A model generated the notes under the pieces. The model was not told the DNA's origin, did not search any database, and saw only the letters and a list, made by a program, of their open reading frames with translations. A program made the translations under genes and the position numbers. Shown one piece after another: positions 24,443 to 34,483 of a DNA stretch of 38,207 nt (position 1 is the stretch's first letter; every line of letters begins with the position of its first letter). This stretch comes from Alphaproteobacteria bacterium (lineage in GTDB: Bacteria > Pseudomonadota > Alphaproteobacteria > Bin65): the NCBI GenBank assembly GCA_021776685.1, contig JAJFFJ010000064.1, forward strand, positions 1-38,207, read 5' to 3'.

Positions 24443-26896
24443 ATGGCGCCATTGGATGCCCCGAAAGTTCTGCCTGCAGCCTTCGCCACATGGTTTGACG
24501 GGCGCGGCTGGGCGCCCCACGCACACCAACTGGGCATGCTGGCGGCGGCGCGCGCGGGGTCCCATGCACTGCTGATCGCACCGACCGGTGGCGGCAAGAC
24601 CCTGGCAGGCTTTTTGCCGACTTTGATTGATCTTGCAGAGACGCCCCGGCGCGGCCTGCACACCCTTTACGTGTCGCCCCTGAAAGCACTGGCGGTGGAC
24701 ATCGCCCGTAACCTTGAAGCGCCGATCAGCGAGATGGCGCTGGACATATCCTGCGAGACCCGTACGGGCGACACCCCCAACCACAAGCGTCAGCGCCAGC
24801 GGCAGAAACCGCCAAACATCCTGATGACGACGCCGGAGTCCCTCTCGCTTTTGCTGTCCTTTGCGGACGCACCGCGTCTGTTCCGTAATCTGAAGTGCGT
24901 CGTCATCGACGAGTTGCACAGTTTTGCACCGACAAAGCGGGGAGATCTGCTGGCGCTCGCTCTGGGGCGGCTGCAGACGCTCGCGCCGGGGTGCCGGCGG
25001 GTCGGCTTGTCGGCCACAATCCATGACGAGCCTGGGTTCACGCGCTGGCTGGCGCCGGCGGACGATCCGGTGACATTGGTTCATGGCGCGCCGGCGCCCG
25101 ACCCCGTGATCCAGGTGCGTGCACCAAACGCCCGTATTCCCTGGTCTGGTCACATGGCCCTGCACAACCTGCCGGAGGTCTATCGCGCAATCACGGAGCA
25201 CGAGACCACCATCGTCTTCGTGAACACCCGCGCCCAGGCGGAGCTGGTTTTCCGCGGCCTGTGGCGGCTGAACGAGACAGCCATCCCCATCGGCGTCCAC
25301 CACGGCTCGCTGGTCAAGGAACAGCGTCGCAAGGTGGAGGCGGCGATGTCCAGGGGCGAGTTGCGCGCCGTTGTGGCGACATCCTCCCTCGACCTGGGCA
25401 TCGACTGGGGCAATGTGGATCTGGTGATTCAGATGGGCGCGCCCAAGGGCGCCAGCCGCCTGCTGCAGCGTATTGGCCGTGCCAATCACCGCTATGATGA
25501 ACCCAGCAAAGCCATGCTTTTTCCGGGTAACCGGTTCGAGTTTCTGGAAAGCTGGGCGGCCAAGGACGCCGTCGAAGCGGTGGATCTGGATGGGGAGCCG
25601 TTACAGCTCGGCGCGCTCGATGTTCTGGCGCAGCACCTTCTCGGCACCTGCTGCAGCGACGGTTTCCTGGCCGACGAACTCTTTGCCCAGGTCACGACGG
25701 CCGGCCCCTATCGCGATCTCGACCGCAAGGTCTTCAACAACGTGCTGGATTTCGTCGCCACCGGCGGCTACGCGCTCGGCAGCTATGAGCGTTACAAGCG
25801 TCTGGCCGAGGATCCTGACGGGCGCTACCGCGTCGCGAACGGGCGGGTCGCGCGTCAGTATCGCATGAACAGCGGCGTCATTGTCGACGCGGAGCAGCTC
25901 GCGGTGCGCCTGGGCCGCGGCCGCAAGCTCGGCCATGTGGAAGAGTATTTCGCGATGGGCCTGGAGCCCGGCGACACCTTCATCTTTGCCGGCCAATTGC
26001 TTGAATTTCAGCACATCCACGAAATGTCGATTATCACCAGACGCGCGAAGGGCGGCGGTGACCCCAAGGTGCCGGCCTATGGCGGCGCGCGCATGCCCCT
26101 GACAACGCGTCTGTCGGACCGCGTGCGGGCTGCGCTGGCGGCGGAGCGGGACTGGAAAAAATACCCGACCGAGGTGCGCGAGTGGCTGGAGAAACAAAAG
26201 GAAGTCTCGGAGTTGCCGGGCCCTGATGGCCTGCTGGTGGAAAGCTTTCCCCAGGGCAGCGGCACCGGCGTGCGCCATTTCACGGTTGCCTACAGCTTTG
26301 AAGGCCGCAATGCGCATCAGACCCTGGGCATGCTGCTGACCCGGCGCATGCTGCGCGCGGGGCTTCATCCGCTGGGGTTCGTTGCGACCGACTATGTCAT
26401 CGCGGTTTGGTCGCTCAATCCGGTCACGGATGTGGATTCGCTGTTCGATCAGGACATGCTGGGCGACGATCTGGAAAGCTGGATGGCGGAAAGCTCAATG
26501 CTCCGCCGCCATTTCCGGAACGTGGCAATCATCACCGGCATCATCGAACGGCGCTATCCCGGCGTGGAGAAAACCGGTCGGCAGATCACCTTCAACAGCG
26601 ACCTGATTTATGACGTGCTGCGCAAGCACGAGCCTGGTCATATTCTGTTGCAGGCGACTCGCGCGGACGCGGCGACCGGCCTGACTGACATTCGCCGCCT
26701 GGGCGAGATGCTGACCCGTGTTCAAGGCAAGATCCGCCACCGCGTGCTCGACCGGATTTCACCGCTGGCTGTGCCTGTGTTGTTGGAGATTGGCCGCGAA
26801 AGCGTGATGAACGCCAGCGTCGACGAACTGCTGGCGCGGGAAGAAGAACTTGTGGCGGAAGCAGGCTTCGGGCCGAGGGAGCCGGCCGATGCCTGA
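24443..26896 (+). CDS. lhr: Ligase-associated DNA damage response DEXH helicase (Lhr-like core)
   Basis: An 817-residue superfamily 2 helicase. Walker A APTGGGKT (Lys52), motif Ia VSPLKAL, the DELH box in VVIDELHSF, motif III GLSATI, and motif VI QRIGRANHR in the second RecA domain are all present; a winged-helix/Lhr-specific region follows to the end. The length fits the short, core-only Lhr found in the repair cluster rather than the 1500-residue full Lhr. These move 3' to 5' on ssDNA and unwind RNA:DNA hybrids. It is divergent from the exported-protein gene by 246 bases and overlaps PdeM by eight bases. I found no LexA box in that gap. Confidence 0.95.
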   Translation: MAPLDAPKVLPAAFATWFDGRGWAPHAHQLGMLAAARAGSHALLIAPTGGGKTLAGFLPTLIDLAETPRRGLHTLYVSPLKALAVDIARNLEAPISEMALDISCETRTGDTPNHKRQRQRQKPPNILMTTPESLSLLLSFADAPRLFRNLKCVVIDELHSFAPTKRGDLLALALGRLQTLAPGCRRVGLSATIHDEPGFTRWLAPADDPVTLVHGAPAPDPVIQVRAPNARIPWSGHMALHNLPEVYRAITEHETTIVFVNTRAQAELVFRGLWRLNETAIPIGVHHGSLVKEQRRKVEAAMSRGELRAVVATSSLDLGIDWGNVDLVIQMGAPKGASRLLQRIGRANHRYDEPSKAMLFPGNRFEFLESWAAKDAVEAVDLDGEPLQLGALDVLAQHLLGTCCSDGFLADELFAQVTTAGPYRDLDRKVFNNVLDFVATGGYALGSYERYKRLAEDPDGRYRVANGRVARQYRMNSGVIVDAEQLAVRLGRGRKLGHVEEYFAMGLEPGDTFIFAGQLLEFQHIHEMSIITRRAKGGGDPKVPAYGGARMPLTTRLSDRVRAALAAERDWKKYPTEVREWLEKQKEVSELPGPDGLLVESFPQGSGTGVRHFTVAYSFEGRNAHQTLGMLLTRRMLRAGLHPLGFVATDYVIAVWSLNPVTDVDSLFDQDMLGDDLESWMAESSMLRRHFRNVAIITGIIERRYPGVEKTGRQITFNSDLIYDVLRKHEPGHILLQATRADAATGLTDIRRLGEMLTRVQGKIRHRVLDRISPLAVPVLLEIGRESVMNASVDELLAREEELVAEAGFGPREPADA

Positions 26897-27635
26897 GCAG
26901 GCGATCCCGGTGCGGCTGGGTGATGCGGAATTGATGGCTGATATCTCGGGCGCCCTCTGGTGGCCAGGGGAAAAGACCTTGGTGTTCGCTGACCTGCATT
27001 TTGAAAAAGGCTCGTCCTTCGCGGTGCGCGGAAAACTGGTGCCGCCCTATGATACGCGGGCGACGTTGAGCCGGATGCTGGGCGTGATAATGCGCTACCG
27101 CCCGGCCCGGGTGATCTGCCTGGGTGACAGCTTTCACGATCTCGAGGCGGCGGAACGCATGGGCGCGGCCGATACCCGTCAGCTGAAAGCAGCCATCAGG
27201 ACGGTCCAGTGGATCTGGGTGGCTGGCAACCACGACCCGGAACCGCCGGAAGAACTGGGCGGCGAAGTGGTGCAGAAGGTACAGGCAGGTGATGTTGTTT
27301 TCCGGCACGAAGCAATTGTTGCGGAACCGGCGGCGCAAGGCGACCTGCTGCACAACGATCCGGCACGGCTCGACCGGGCCAATGGCAAAAGCGAGATCTC
27401 CGGTCACTTCCACCCCAAGGCGACTGTGCGTGCCCAGGGGCGGCGTGTCACCCGGCCCTGCTTCGTCACTGACGGTACCCGGTTGATCCTGCCCGCCTTC
27501 GGCGCCTTCACCGGTGGGCTACGGGTGACCGACCCCGCCATCCGGGGCCTGTTCCCGGCGGGCTTTACCGTGCATATGCTGGGTCGCGCGGGGGTGTTCA
27601 GTTTCCCCTCCGACAGCCCCGCATTTGGGGGATAG
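26889..27635 (+). CDS. pdeM: Ligase-associated DNA damage response phosphoesterase PdeM
   Basis: A 248-residue calcineurin-type metallophosphoesterase. Metal-site motifs in order: ADLHFEKGSSF (Asp35, His37), LGDSFHD (Asp80), GNHD (Asn114, His115) and SGHFHP. The protein belongs to the fourth member of the ligase/exonuclease/Lhr quartet. The ATG at 26889 gives MPEQAIPV, with an 8-base overlap of the helicase stop; the frame is open to 26850 but that lies wholly inside the helicase. The two are translationally coupled. It ends 10 bases from the convergent NTF2-like gene. Confidence 0.92.
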   Translation: MPEQAIPVRLGDAELMADISGALWWPGEKTLVFADLHFEKGSSFAVRGKLVPPYDTRATLSRMLGVIMRYRPARVICLGDSFHDLEAAERMGAADTRQLKAAIRTVQWIWVAGNHDPEPPEELGGEVVQKVQAGDVVFRHEAIVAEPAAQGDLLHNDPARLDRANGKSEISGHFHPKATVRAQGRRVTRPCFVTDGTRLILPAFGAFTGGLRVTDPAIRGLFPAGFTVHMLGRAGVFSFPSDSPAFGG

Positions 27636-27645
27636 CGGGCTTTGC

Positions 27646-28065
27646 CTAGCCCTCACCCCAGAAGGCCTGGTCATCGGCAATGTTGGCGGCGTGGAACCAG
27701 GCCGCGGTGATCTGGCCGTCATGCACTTCGTAAATCGCCATTTCCTGACCCTGGATGCGCTGGCCGTTCTTGTCCGCGGACCAGTCGATGAGCGCCGACA
27801 CATGCGAAGCCGTCTCGACAGTTTTTGCGACGTTCAACTCAAAACTGCCGCCTGTTGCGGCGAGCGCCCGGCCGATCATGTCCAGCACGGCGCCGCGGCC
27901 CTCCAGATCGCCCATATGGTCGCCCACCTGGGGCTCCGTCCATCGAACGTCGGGCGCGATAAAAGTGGCTAGCGCGGTCATATCGCCGGTGCGGCTGGCA
28001 ATGCGCCGCGCGTCGTAGAAGGCGCGGATAAAGGCGTCCAGTGATCCGGCATGAGAGGTTGTCAT
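27646..28065 (-). CDS. NTF2-like / SnoaL-fold protein
   Basis: A 139-residue alpha+beta protein of the nuclear transport factor 2-like superfamily: FIRAFYDARRIASRTGDMTALATFIAPDVRWTEP (helices then the first strand), DLEGRGAVLDMIGRAL, and the last strands AIYEVHDGQITAAWFH. Such proteins are either small-molecule isomerases/hydrolases or ligand-binding domains; nothing here points to one. The ATG at 28065 lacks a clear ribosome site. It stands alone and converges with pdeM. Confidence 0.82.
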   Translation of the reverse strand: MTTSHAGSLDAFIRAFYDARRIASRTGDMTALATFIAPDVRWTEPQVGDHMGDLEGRGAVLDMIGRALAATGGSFELNVAKTVETASHVSALIDWSADKNGQRIQGQEMAIYEVHDGQITAAWFHAANIADDQAFWGEG

Positions 28066-28206
28066 TGGTTCGGTCTTTTTTCGGGATTGGACGCGCGGTT
28101 ATCACTTAACCTTCTCTTAGGCACAACGGTTAAACGGGCGGAAGCTGGGTTGGTTCATTCTCTTTTTCGCACAGTTACCGGAGCCAGGTCTCCCGTCGGG
28201 GAATTC

Positions 28207-28632
28207 GTGAGACACGCCTATCCCATCACTTTGATGATCATCGGGCTGCTGACAATGGTCGGCGGGGCAGCGATCGTATTCGCAGGGTCGGCCTTTCCGG
28301 GTCTCTGGACCGTTGTCGCCATTACCATCGGCGTCGGCTTTGTGACGGCGAACTTCGGCCGGGTGGGTTTGGTGGTTGAATCCCGTAGTGACGAGATGCT
28401 GCGCAATGCGGTCTGTGCGGTGGTGCATCTATCCTTCAGCCTGCTGCTGGTGTTCTTTATCGGCGGCATGGCCCGCGCGGGCGGCGATGCAGCTGGAGTT
28501 GTGGGTCTGATACTGCCCTTGTCGCTGTTTTGTGTGGTGGTGAGCCTAGGTCGATTCGGCGTCATTTATCGACGCGAGGCGGCACAGCAAAAGGCTGCCA
28601 GCGTGCACCCTGTCTCCGCAGCGCGGGGCTAA
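28207..28632 (+). CDS. Four-helix membrane protein, unrecognised (GTG start)
   Basis: A 141-residue protein with about four membrane helices (YPITLMIIGLLTMVGGAAIVFAG; LWTVVAITIGVGFVTANFG; VVHLSFSLLLVFFIGGMA; GVVGLILPLSLFCVVVSLG) and a short basic tail. The frame is open to 28051, but the GTG at 28207 follows GGGGA at the correct distance and sits at the first hydrophobic segment; a TTG at 28150 is a second option. I do not recognise a family. It is upstream of groESL but has its own frame end well before the heat-shock promoter. Confidence 0.65.
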   Translation: MRHAYPITLMIIGLLTMVGGAAIVFAGSAFPGLWTVVAITIGVGFVTANFGRVGLVVESRSDEMLRNAVCAVVHLSFSLLLVFFIGGMARAGGDAAGVVGLILPLSLFCVVVSLGRFGVIYRREAAQQKAASVHPVSAARG

Positions 28633-28708
28633 ACCCCCAATTTTCGGCCCCATTTGGTCGCATCGGGCGGGTTTTTTCGCAAAATCCCGTATTTTTTAAC
28701 GCCTGGCG

Positions 28709-28740
28709 CTTGAATAGCGTCCTGTTTCCATTACATATCT
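28709..28740 (+). promoter_or_regulatory. Probable heat-shock promoter of groESL
   Basis: CTTGAA at 28709-28714 fits the -35 of an RpoH (sigma-32) promoter, and CATATCT at 28734-28740 fits an alphaproteobacterial -10 with suitable spacing. TTGAAT/ACATAT would also serve as a sigma-70 promoter. It ends eight bases before the CIRCE element, so that HrcA would block the start region. Confidence 0.55.
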
Positions 28741-28747
28741 CCCCGAC

Positions 28748-28774
28748 TTAGCACTCAACACAATCGAGTGCTAA
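28748..28774. promoter_or_regulatory. CIRCE operator (HrcA binding site)
   Basis: A perfect TTAGCACTC-N9-GAGTGCTAA inverted repeat, the universal CIRCE consensus, sits 52 bases before groES. The heat-labile HrcA repressor binds it; hrcA itself is not in the window. Confidence 0.97.
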
Positions 28775-28825
28775 CAACTCATCATATTCCAAGTGGAACC
28801 AACGCTTTCTAGAGGAGATAGAGGA

Positions 28826-29140
28826 ATGGCGTTCAGGCCCCTGCACGACCGGGTGGTCGTCCGTCGCGTCGAGAGCGACGAAAAGACAACCGGTGGCATC
28901 ATCATCCCCGACACCGCTCAGGAAAAGCCGCAAGAAGGCGAAATCGTTGCCGTCGGCAACGGTGTGGTGAATGACAAGGGCGAGGTGACCCCGCTCGACG
29001 TCAAGGCCGGCGACCGCGTGCTGTTCGGCAAGTGGTCCGGCAACGAAGTGAAGATCGACGGCGAAGAGCTGTTGATCATGAAAGAATCCGACATTTTGGG
29101 TGTGATCGAAGGCGCTGCAAATATGCAGCAGGCCGCGTGA
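28826..29140 (+). CDS. groES: Co-chaperonin GroES
   Basis: A 104-residue co-chaperonin, [14 protein letters not shown] at the start, the mobile loop region [13 protein letters not shown] that docks on GroEL, and [14 protein letters not shown]. It caps GroEL as a heptameric ring. The true start is the ATG at 28826 after AGAGGAGATAGAGGA; the upstream in-frame extension to 28793 overlaps the leader. It is slightly longer than the common 95-97 residues by a C-terminal tail (AANMQQAA). groEL follows after 36 bases. Confidence 0.98.
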   Translation: MAFRPLHDRVVVRRVESDEKTTGGIIIPDTAQEKPQEGEIVAVGNGVVNDKGEVTPLDVKAGDRVLFGKWSGNEVKIDGEELLIMKESDILGVIEGAANMQQAA

Positions 29141-29170
29141 TCGGACATCCTGAACAGCAATAGGGAGTAA

Positions 29171-30814
<1,644 letters not shown>

Positions 30815-30840
30815 TTCATTCCGCACACAAAAATCGGAAA

Positions 30841-30867
30841 GGCCCGCGCTTCGGCGCGGGCCTTTTT
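30841..30867 (+). terminator. Rho-independent terminator of groESL
   Basis: A perfect 9-bp stem GGCCCGCGC/GCGCGGGCC with a TTCG tetraloop (30850-30853), followed by TTTTT (30863-30867), 26 bases after the groEL stop. A textbook stable hairpin. Confidence 0.96.
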
Positions 30868-30953
30868 CGTTCGGGGGCGGTTGGGCTTTACCAAAAGCTG
30901 GGCTATTGTCTCGTATCAACCTGTAGGGGGTGCAGGCTGGGACTGGATACGAC

Positions 30954-31601
30954 ATGCAGAAATCAATTCGAATTTGGGTGTCCCTGATCGCCGTGGTTGC
31001 CGTGGCAGGGGTGTCTCCTGCCAGCGCTCAGGGCGCTGACGACCTGGACAAGATTCTGGACCCGCAGAAGGGTGGCAAGAAGGCGCCGCCTGGGAAGAGC
31101 CCGGCCAAGACGCCGGTCAAGGCGCCCCAGCCAACCCCAAGCGGCGCGACCGGCCTGACCAAGCCCGGCGCCAAGCCACAAGCCAAACCCCGCGCCAAAC
31201 CCCGCGCCAAGCCACGAGCCAAGCCCCGGGCCAAATCAACCCGCAAGTCCGCGCCGCGGCCTCGGGGCGGGATCTGGGTGTCGGGCCGGCGCTACCGGTC
31301 CCTGGACCACTACCTGTATGGGGTCTGGAGCTGGCGCAATCCGCAAAGGCAGGTGCTGCACATCCACTTGTATCGCAATAATGGTTTCCTGGCCTTCAAC
31401 ACCGTCACCCAGGTCCGGGTTTATGGCCGCTTCTGGACTGCCGCCAACCGGCACATGCACATCAGCATCTCGCGCGTCTGCCGGTTCAAAAACTGCCGAC
31501 CGCCGCCGCGCCAGCTTGGCCGGTCGTTCCCCACCTATCCGCGTTCAACCAATGTGGTGCAGAACGGCAACGAGCGCTGGACGCGTATACGCAGATATTA
31601 G
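30954..31601 (+). CDS. Exported basic protein with Lys-Pro-Arg-Ala repeats, unrecognised
   Basis: A 215-residue protein with a signal peptide (residues 1-26, ending SPASAQ). A low-complexity linker follows: GKSPAKTPVKAPQPTP, then the KPxA repeats, then a folded-looking part (about 105-215) rich in Arg and aromatic residues (GGIWVSGRRYRSLDHYLYGVWSW, HIHLYRNNGFLAFNTV, VYGRFWTAANRHMHISISRVCRF). Two cysteines lie in VCRFKNCRP. The strong positive charge suggests that it binds peptidoglycan, LPS or nucleic acid in the periplasm. Its stop overlaps the convergent stop of the TRIC gene by 3 bases. The ATG at 30954 is chosen over 30930 because it starts the signal peptide. Confidence 0.75.
   Translation: MQKSIRIWVSLIAVVAVAGVSPASAQGADDLDKILDPQKGGKKAPPGKSPAKTPVKAPQPTPSGATGLTKPGAKPQAKPRAKPRAKPRAKPRAKSTRKSAPRPRGGIWVSGRRYRSLDHYLYGVWSWRNPQRQVLHIHLYRNNGFLAFNTVTQVRVYGRFWTAANRHMHISISRVCRFKNCRPPPRQLGRSFPTYPRSTNVVQNGNERWTRIRRY
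31161..31235 (+). repeat. 12-bp in-frame repeat coding for KPRA units
   Basis: Inside the exported basic protein, about six 12-base units encode KPGA, KPQA and four KPRA, of the type AARCCNCGNGCC. Because the unit is a multiple of three, gain or loss of copies keeps the frame and only changes the length of the basic linker. Confidence 0.9.
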
Positions 31602-32224
31602 GTTGGCGGCCGTGGCCCATAGGTCGGCAGCTTCAGGTTAAACGCGATGGCCGCGCCGCGGACGGCAAAGGCCAGGCATATTCCACCAATCGCGGCGGCG
31701 TCGCGCCCCACATCCAGCCCCAGCAGGCCCAGATAGGCAGCAGCGCCCACAAGCGCTGCGGTTGCATAGATTTCGGGCTTCAGCAGCAGCGGAAATTCGC
31801 CGCACAGGATATCCCGCAGAATTCCGCCAAACGTGGCGGTCAGCATCGCCATGACGACGATGATGACGGCATTGTCGGTCACCGCCCGGGCGGCTTCCGC
31901 GCCAATGATGCAGAAAACCGACAGGCCCACGGCATCCGCCCAGGTCAGCCAGCGCATCCGGGATGCCACAAACCGCGCGAAAAAATAGGTCAGCGCGGAT
32001 GCGCCGATGGTGATCAGCACATAGGCCGGCTGCTTGACCCAAAAGACCGGTGTTGCGCCCAGCAGCAGGTCGCGCAAAGTGCCGCCGCCGATGCCGGTGA
32101 CCGTGCCGATCAGCATGAAGCCGACGATGTCCATCTCCTTGCGCGCGGCCACAAGCGCGCCAGACACCGCGAAAACCGCAATGCCGAGCATGTCGAGTAC
32201 GCTGATGACACTGTCGAGGTTCAT
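31598..32224 (-). CDS. TRIC-type (UPF0126/YicG) cation channel family protein
   Basis: A 208-residue integral membrane protein with seven predicted hydrophobic segments arranged as two similar halves, each with a glycine-rich motif: GIGGGTLRDLLLG and FGGILRDILCGEFP. This is the signature of the UPF0126 family, prokaryotic relatives of TRIC trimeric cation channels. It may pass K+ or other monovalent ions, but a physiological role in bacteria is not settled. The ATG at 32224 starts a hydrophobic N-terminus. It converges with the KPRA-protein gene with overlapping stops. Confidence 0.92.
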   Translation of the reverse strand: MNLDSVISVLDMLGIAVFAVSGALVAARKEMDIVGFMLIGTVTGIGGGTLRDLLLGATPVFWVKQPAYVLITIGASALTYFFARFVASRMRWLTWADAVGLSVFCIIGAEAARAVTDNAVIIVVMAMLTATFGGILRDILCGEFPLLLKPEIYATAALVGAAAYLGLLGLDVGRDAAAIGGICLAFAVRGAAIAFNLKLPTYGPRPPT

Positions 32225-32258
32225 GGCCGCCCCACCGCTTTGACTGCCGCTAACGTGA

Positions 32259-33818
32259 TCAGCGCAGGCCTTTGAGGCTCAGTTTGTCGATCTTGCCGGG
32301 TCCTGTCTTGGGCAGCGCGTCGAAGAATTCGATCACGGTCGGGCGCTTATACTTGACCAGATGCTCCTCGCAATAGGCCGCCAGGTCGCCTTCGCTCACG
32401 GATGCGCCAGGGTTCAGCGCAACACACAGCTTGACCGTCTCACCCCGGAAATCGTCCGGCACACCCACTGCGGCGGCTTCCATCACTGCGGGATGAGCGG
32501 AGACCAGTTCGTCGATCTCCCGCGGATAGACGTTATAGCCGCCGACCAGGATCATCTCCTTCTTGCGATCCACCAGCCAGATATAGCCGTCCTCGTCGAA
32601 ATAGCCGATGTCGCCGGTATAGAACCAGCCGTCACGGAAGGCGATCGCGGTTTCGTCTGGCCGGTTGCGATAGCGCCGTGAGAATTGCGGGCCCTGCAGG
32701 CGAATTTCACCGCGTTCGCCCACGCCCAGCACCTTTGATCCGGTATCCACATCGACAATATCGATGACTGTTTCAGGGCAGGTGGGACCGCAAGAGCCGG
32801 CTTTACGTGGACCGTGGGTAGGATTGAGATTGATGGGTGCGCCCTCTGACATGCCCCACCCTTCGATCAGCGGCGCACCGGTTTCCGCCTCCCAGCCTTC
32901 CACCAGCTCGACGGCGCAAGCCGAGCCGCCGGCAAAACAATAACGAAGCTGACTGAGATCGGTGCCTTTGTAGTCGGGATGCGCCCGCAGCCCCACATAC
33001 ATTGCCGCCGGTCCGCCGAAGAAGACGGTGATGCCTTTCTGCTCGAACTCGGACAGCACGATGTCGGGCTTGAAGGCCGGTAAAATATCGACGCTGCCGC
33101 GTAGGAAGGCCGGTGTGATTGTCGACTTGACGAAACCCCACACGTGGAACTGAGGCGCCACATTCAGCATGCGCTCGGTATCGAAGTCGAGCTGCCAGAG
33201 GGTCAGGGTCGCGTAGAGGTAGGCCATCATATCGCGGTGCACATGGTCCGCGGCCTTGGGAACGCCGGTGGTGCCGCCCGTGAAAAACATGCAGGAAGGA
33301 TCATCCGGGTCGGGGAGGGGGTGGACCAAGCTGTCGCCGCCGTCCGAGGCCAGGCGATCGATCGCCTCCTCACCTTCTCCCATCACCAATACCTGCTGGA
33401 TACCGGCCTTGGCGGCAATATCGCGGATTTTGTCGGCGAAGGCCCTATCCGTCAGCACCACAGCGGGATCGGCGTCCTGCATCATCGGCACCAGTTCATG
33501 CTCGGTATACATGGGGTTGAGGGGCGCCACCTGTGCACCGGCGGCCATGCCGGACATCAGCGCGACGGTGTTCTCGATCCCACTGGTCATGGCAGTGGCG
33601 ACACGTCCACCCCTGACGCCCAGGCTCACCAGCCGGTCGGAGAGAGTTGCCACGGCACGATGGTAATGCCGGTAGATCAGTTCCTGATCCAGGCTCTGTA
33701 ACGCGATCCGGTCAGGCGCGGCTTTGGCCGCCGCGACGAAGGCATGCATCACGGTTGGATAGTGGGGAATGCGCGGGTTATAGGGCAGCGTCGCCCGGCC
33801 GATAGCCACTTCAGTCAT
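32259..33818 (-). CDS. AMP-dependent acyl-CoA synthetase/ligase (second)
   Basis: A 519-residue ANL enzyme. Motifs: phosphate loop FFTGGTTGVPKAA, GWGMSEG, YTGDIGYFDEDGYIWLVDRKKEMI, and the C-terminal catalytic lysine in KTGPGKIDKL. The change of S to G in the loop (TGGTTG) is common. The open frame runs to 33914; the ATG at 33818 has an ideal GGGGAGG site and a natural N-terminus. It is only loosely similar to the first ligase (7439-9058) and probably uses a different acid, in the range of medium- to long-chain fatty or aryl acids. Confidence 0.92.
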   Translation of the reverse strand: MTEVAIGRATLPYNPRIPHYPTVMHAFVAAAKAAPDRIALQSLDQELIYRHYHRAVATLSDRLVSLGVRGGRVATAMTSGIENTVALMSGMAAGAQVAPLNPMYTEHELVPMMQDADPAVVLTDRAFADKIRDIAAKAGIQQVLVMGEGEEAIDRLASDGGDSLVHPLPDPDDPSCMFFTGGTTGVPKAADHVHRDMMAYLYATLTLWQLDFDTERMLNVAPQFHVWGFVKSTITPAFLRGSVDILPAFKPDIVLSEFEQKGITVFFGGPAAMYVGLRAHPDYKGTDLSQLRYCFAGGSACAVELVEGWEAETGAPLIEGWGMSEGAPINLNPTHGPRKAGSCGPTCPETVIDIVDVDTGSKVLGVGERGEIRLQGPQFSRRYRNRPDETAIAFRDGWFYTGDIGYFDEDGYIWLVDRKKEMILVGGYNVYPREIDELVSAHPAVMEAAAVGVPDDFRGETVKLCVALNPGASVSEGDLAAYCEEHLVKYKRPTVIEFFDALPKTGPGKIDKLSLKGLR

Positions 33819-34038
33819 TTTTGCCTCCCCTGTGCCCTGCCGTTGGGCCGAATTTAGCATGGGCGGCCGGAGGGTGTAGAGCCCGATTGCCTGGCGGTCC
33901 ATGAAGGTGCCCATGTGGTATTCCTTAAGGCGGGCCGCTGGGTGGTATTGCCGTGGCGCGGTGTTCCGCCGGTGCGTATGGTGCCCACGGCTTGGGCGAC
34001 GGGGCTACAGGCTGGAACGCGATTGCGGAGGGGTATTC

Positions 34039-34440
34039 ATGCGCATTGCGGCGGCTGTTTCCGGGATCATTGTTCATCTGGTGTGTTGGGGACTGCTGCT
34101 GCTGATCCTCTACGCGCTGTCCATGGCGTCCTTCATGGTGCTGGGCACGGTGATAAAAGGCGAGTCGATCTTTGGCTGGGCGATTGGCTGGACTATCGGA
34201 TTCGTGATCGCGCTGTTGTCTGCAATCCAGATGCTGAGGCGCAAAGGCGCCGGCGCGGCGGTGCCTGCAGTATTTCTGCTGCTGTGCAGCGTCGCCGGCA
34301 TCCTGGCGGCCATCTATCTGTCTCTCTCGGCAGGCGACTTCAAGCCTCATCCCCTGTCGATCTTCTACGTGTTGGCCTTCGCGGTTCAAGGCATGCTCAC
34401 GATAATGTTTCTTGCCCGAAACAACAGAGACGCCAGCTAA
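34039..34440 (+). CDS. Small four-helix membrane protein, unrecognised
   Basis: A 133-residue very hydrophobic protein, with helices about 4-31, 34-60 (with an internal break), 72-93 and 104-125. The ATG at 34039 follows GGAGGGG; the longer open frame (to 33901) overlaps the control region of the divergent acyl-CoA ligase and has a different, Arg- and Cys-rich composition. It ends 43 bases before the glutamate-synthase-like gene on the same strand, so the two may be co-transcribed. No family is recognised. Confidence 0.65.
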   Translation: MRIAAAVSGIIVHLVCWGLLLLILYALSMASFMVLGTVIKGESIFGWAIGWTIGFVIALLSAIQMLRRKGAGAAVPAVFLLLCSVAGILAAIYLSLSAGDFKPHPLSIFYVLAFAVQGMLTIMFLARNNRDAS

Positions 34441-34483
34441 TCGGCAGCAACGATTCGTTGCCGGAACTGGTTGAGGGGCGCAT

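Noticed and set aside
24338-25489. 383-codon open frame on the minus strand
   Set aside because: It is antisense to the Lhr-like helicase and is explained by the GC-rich third codon positions of the real gene.
31598-31601. Overlapping convergent stop codons
   Set aside because: A 4-base end overlap of two ordinary convergent genes; a packing detail with no sign of function.
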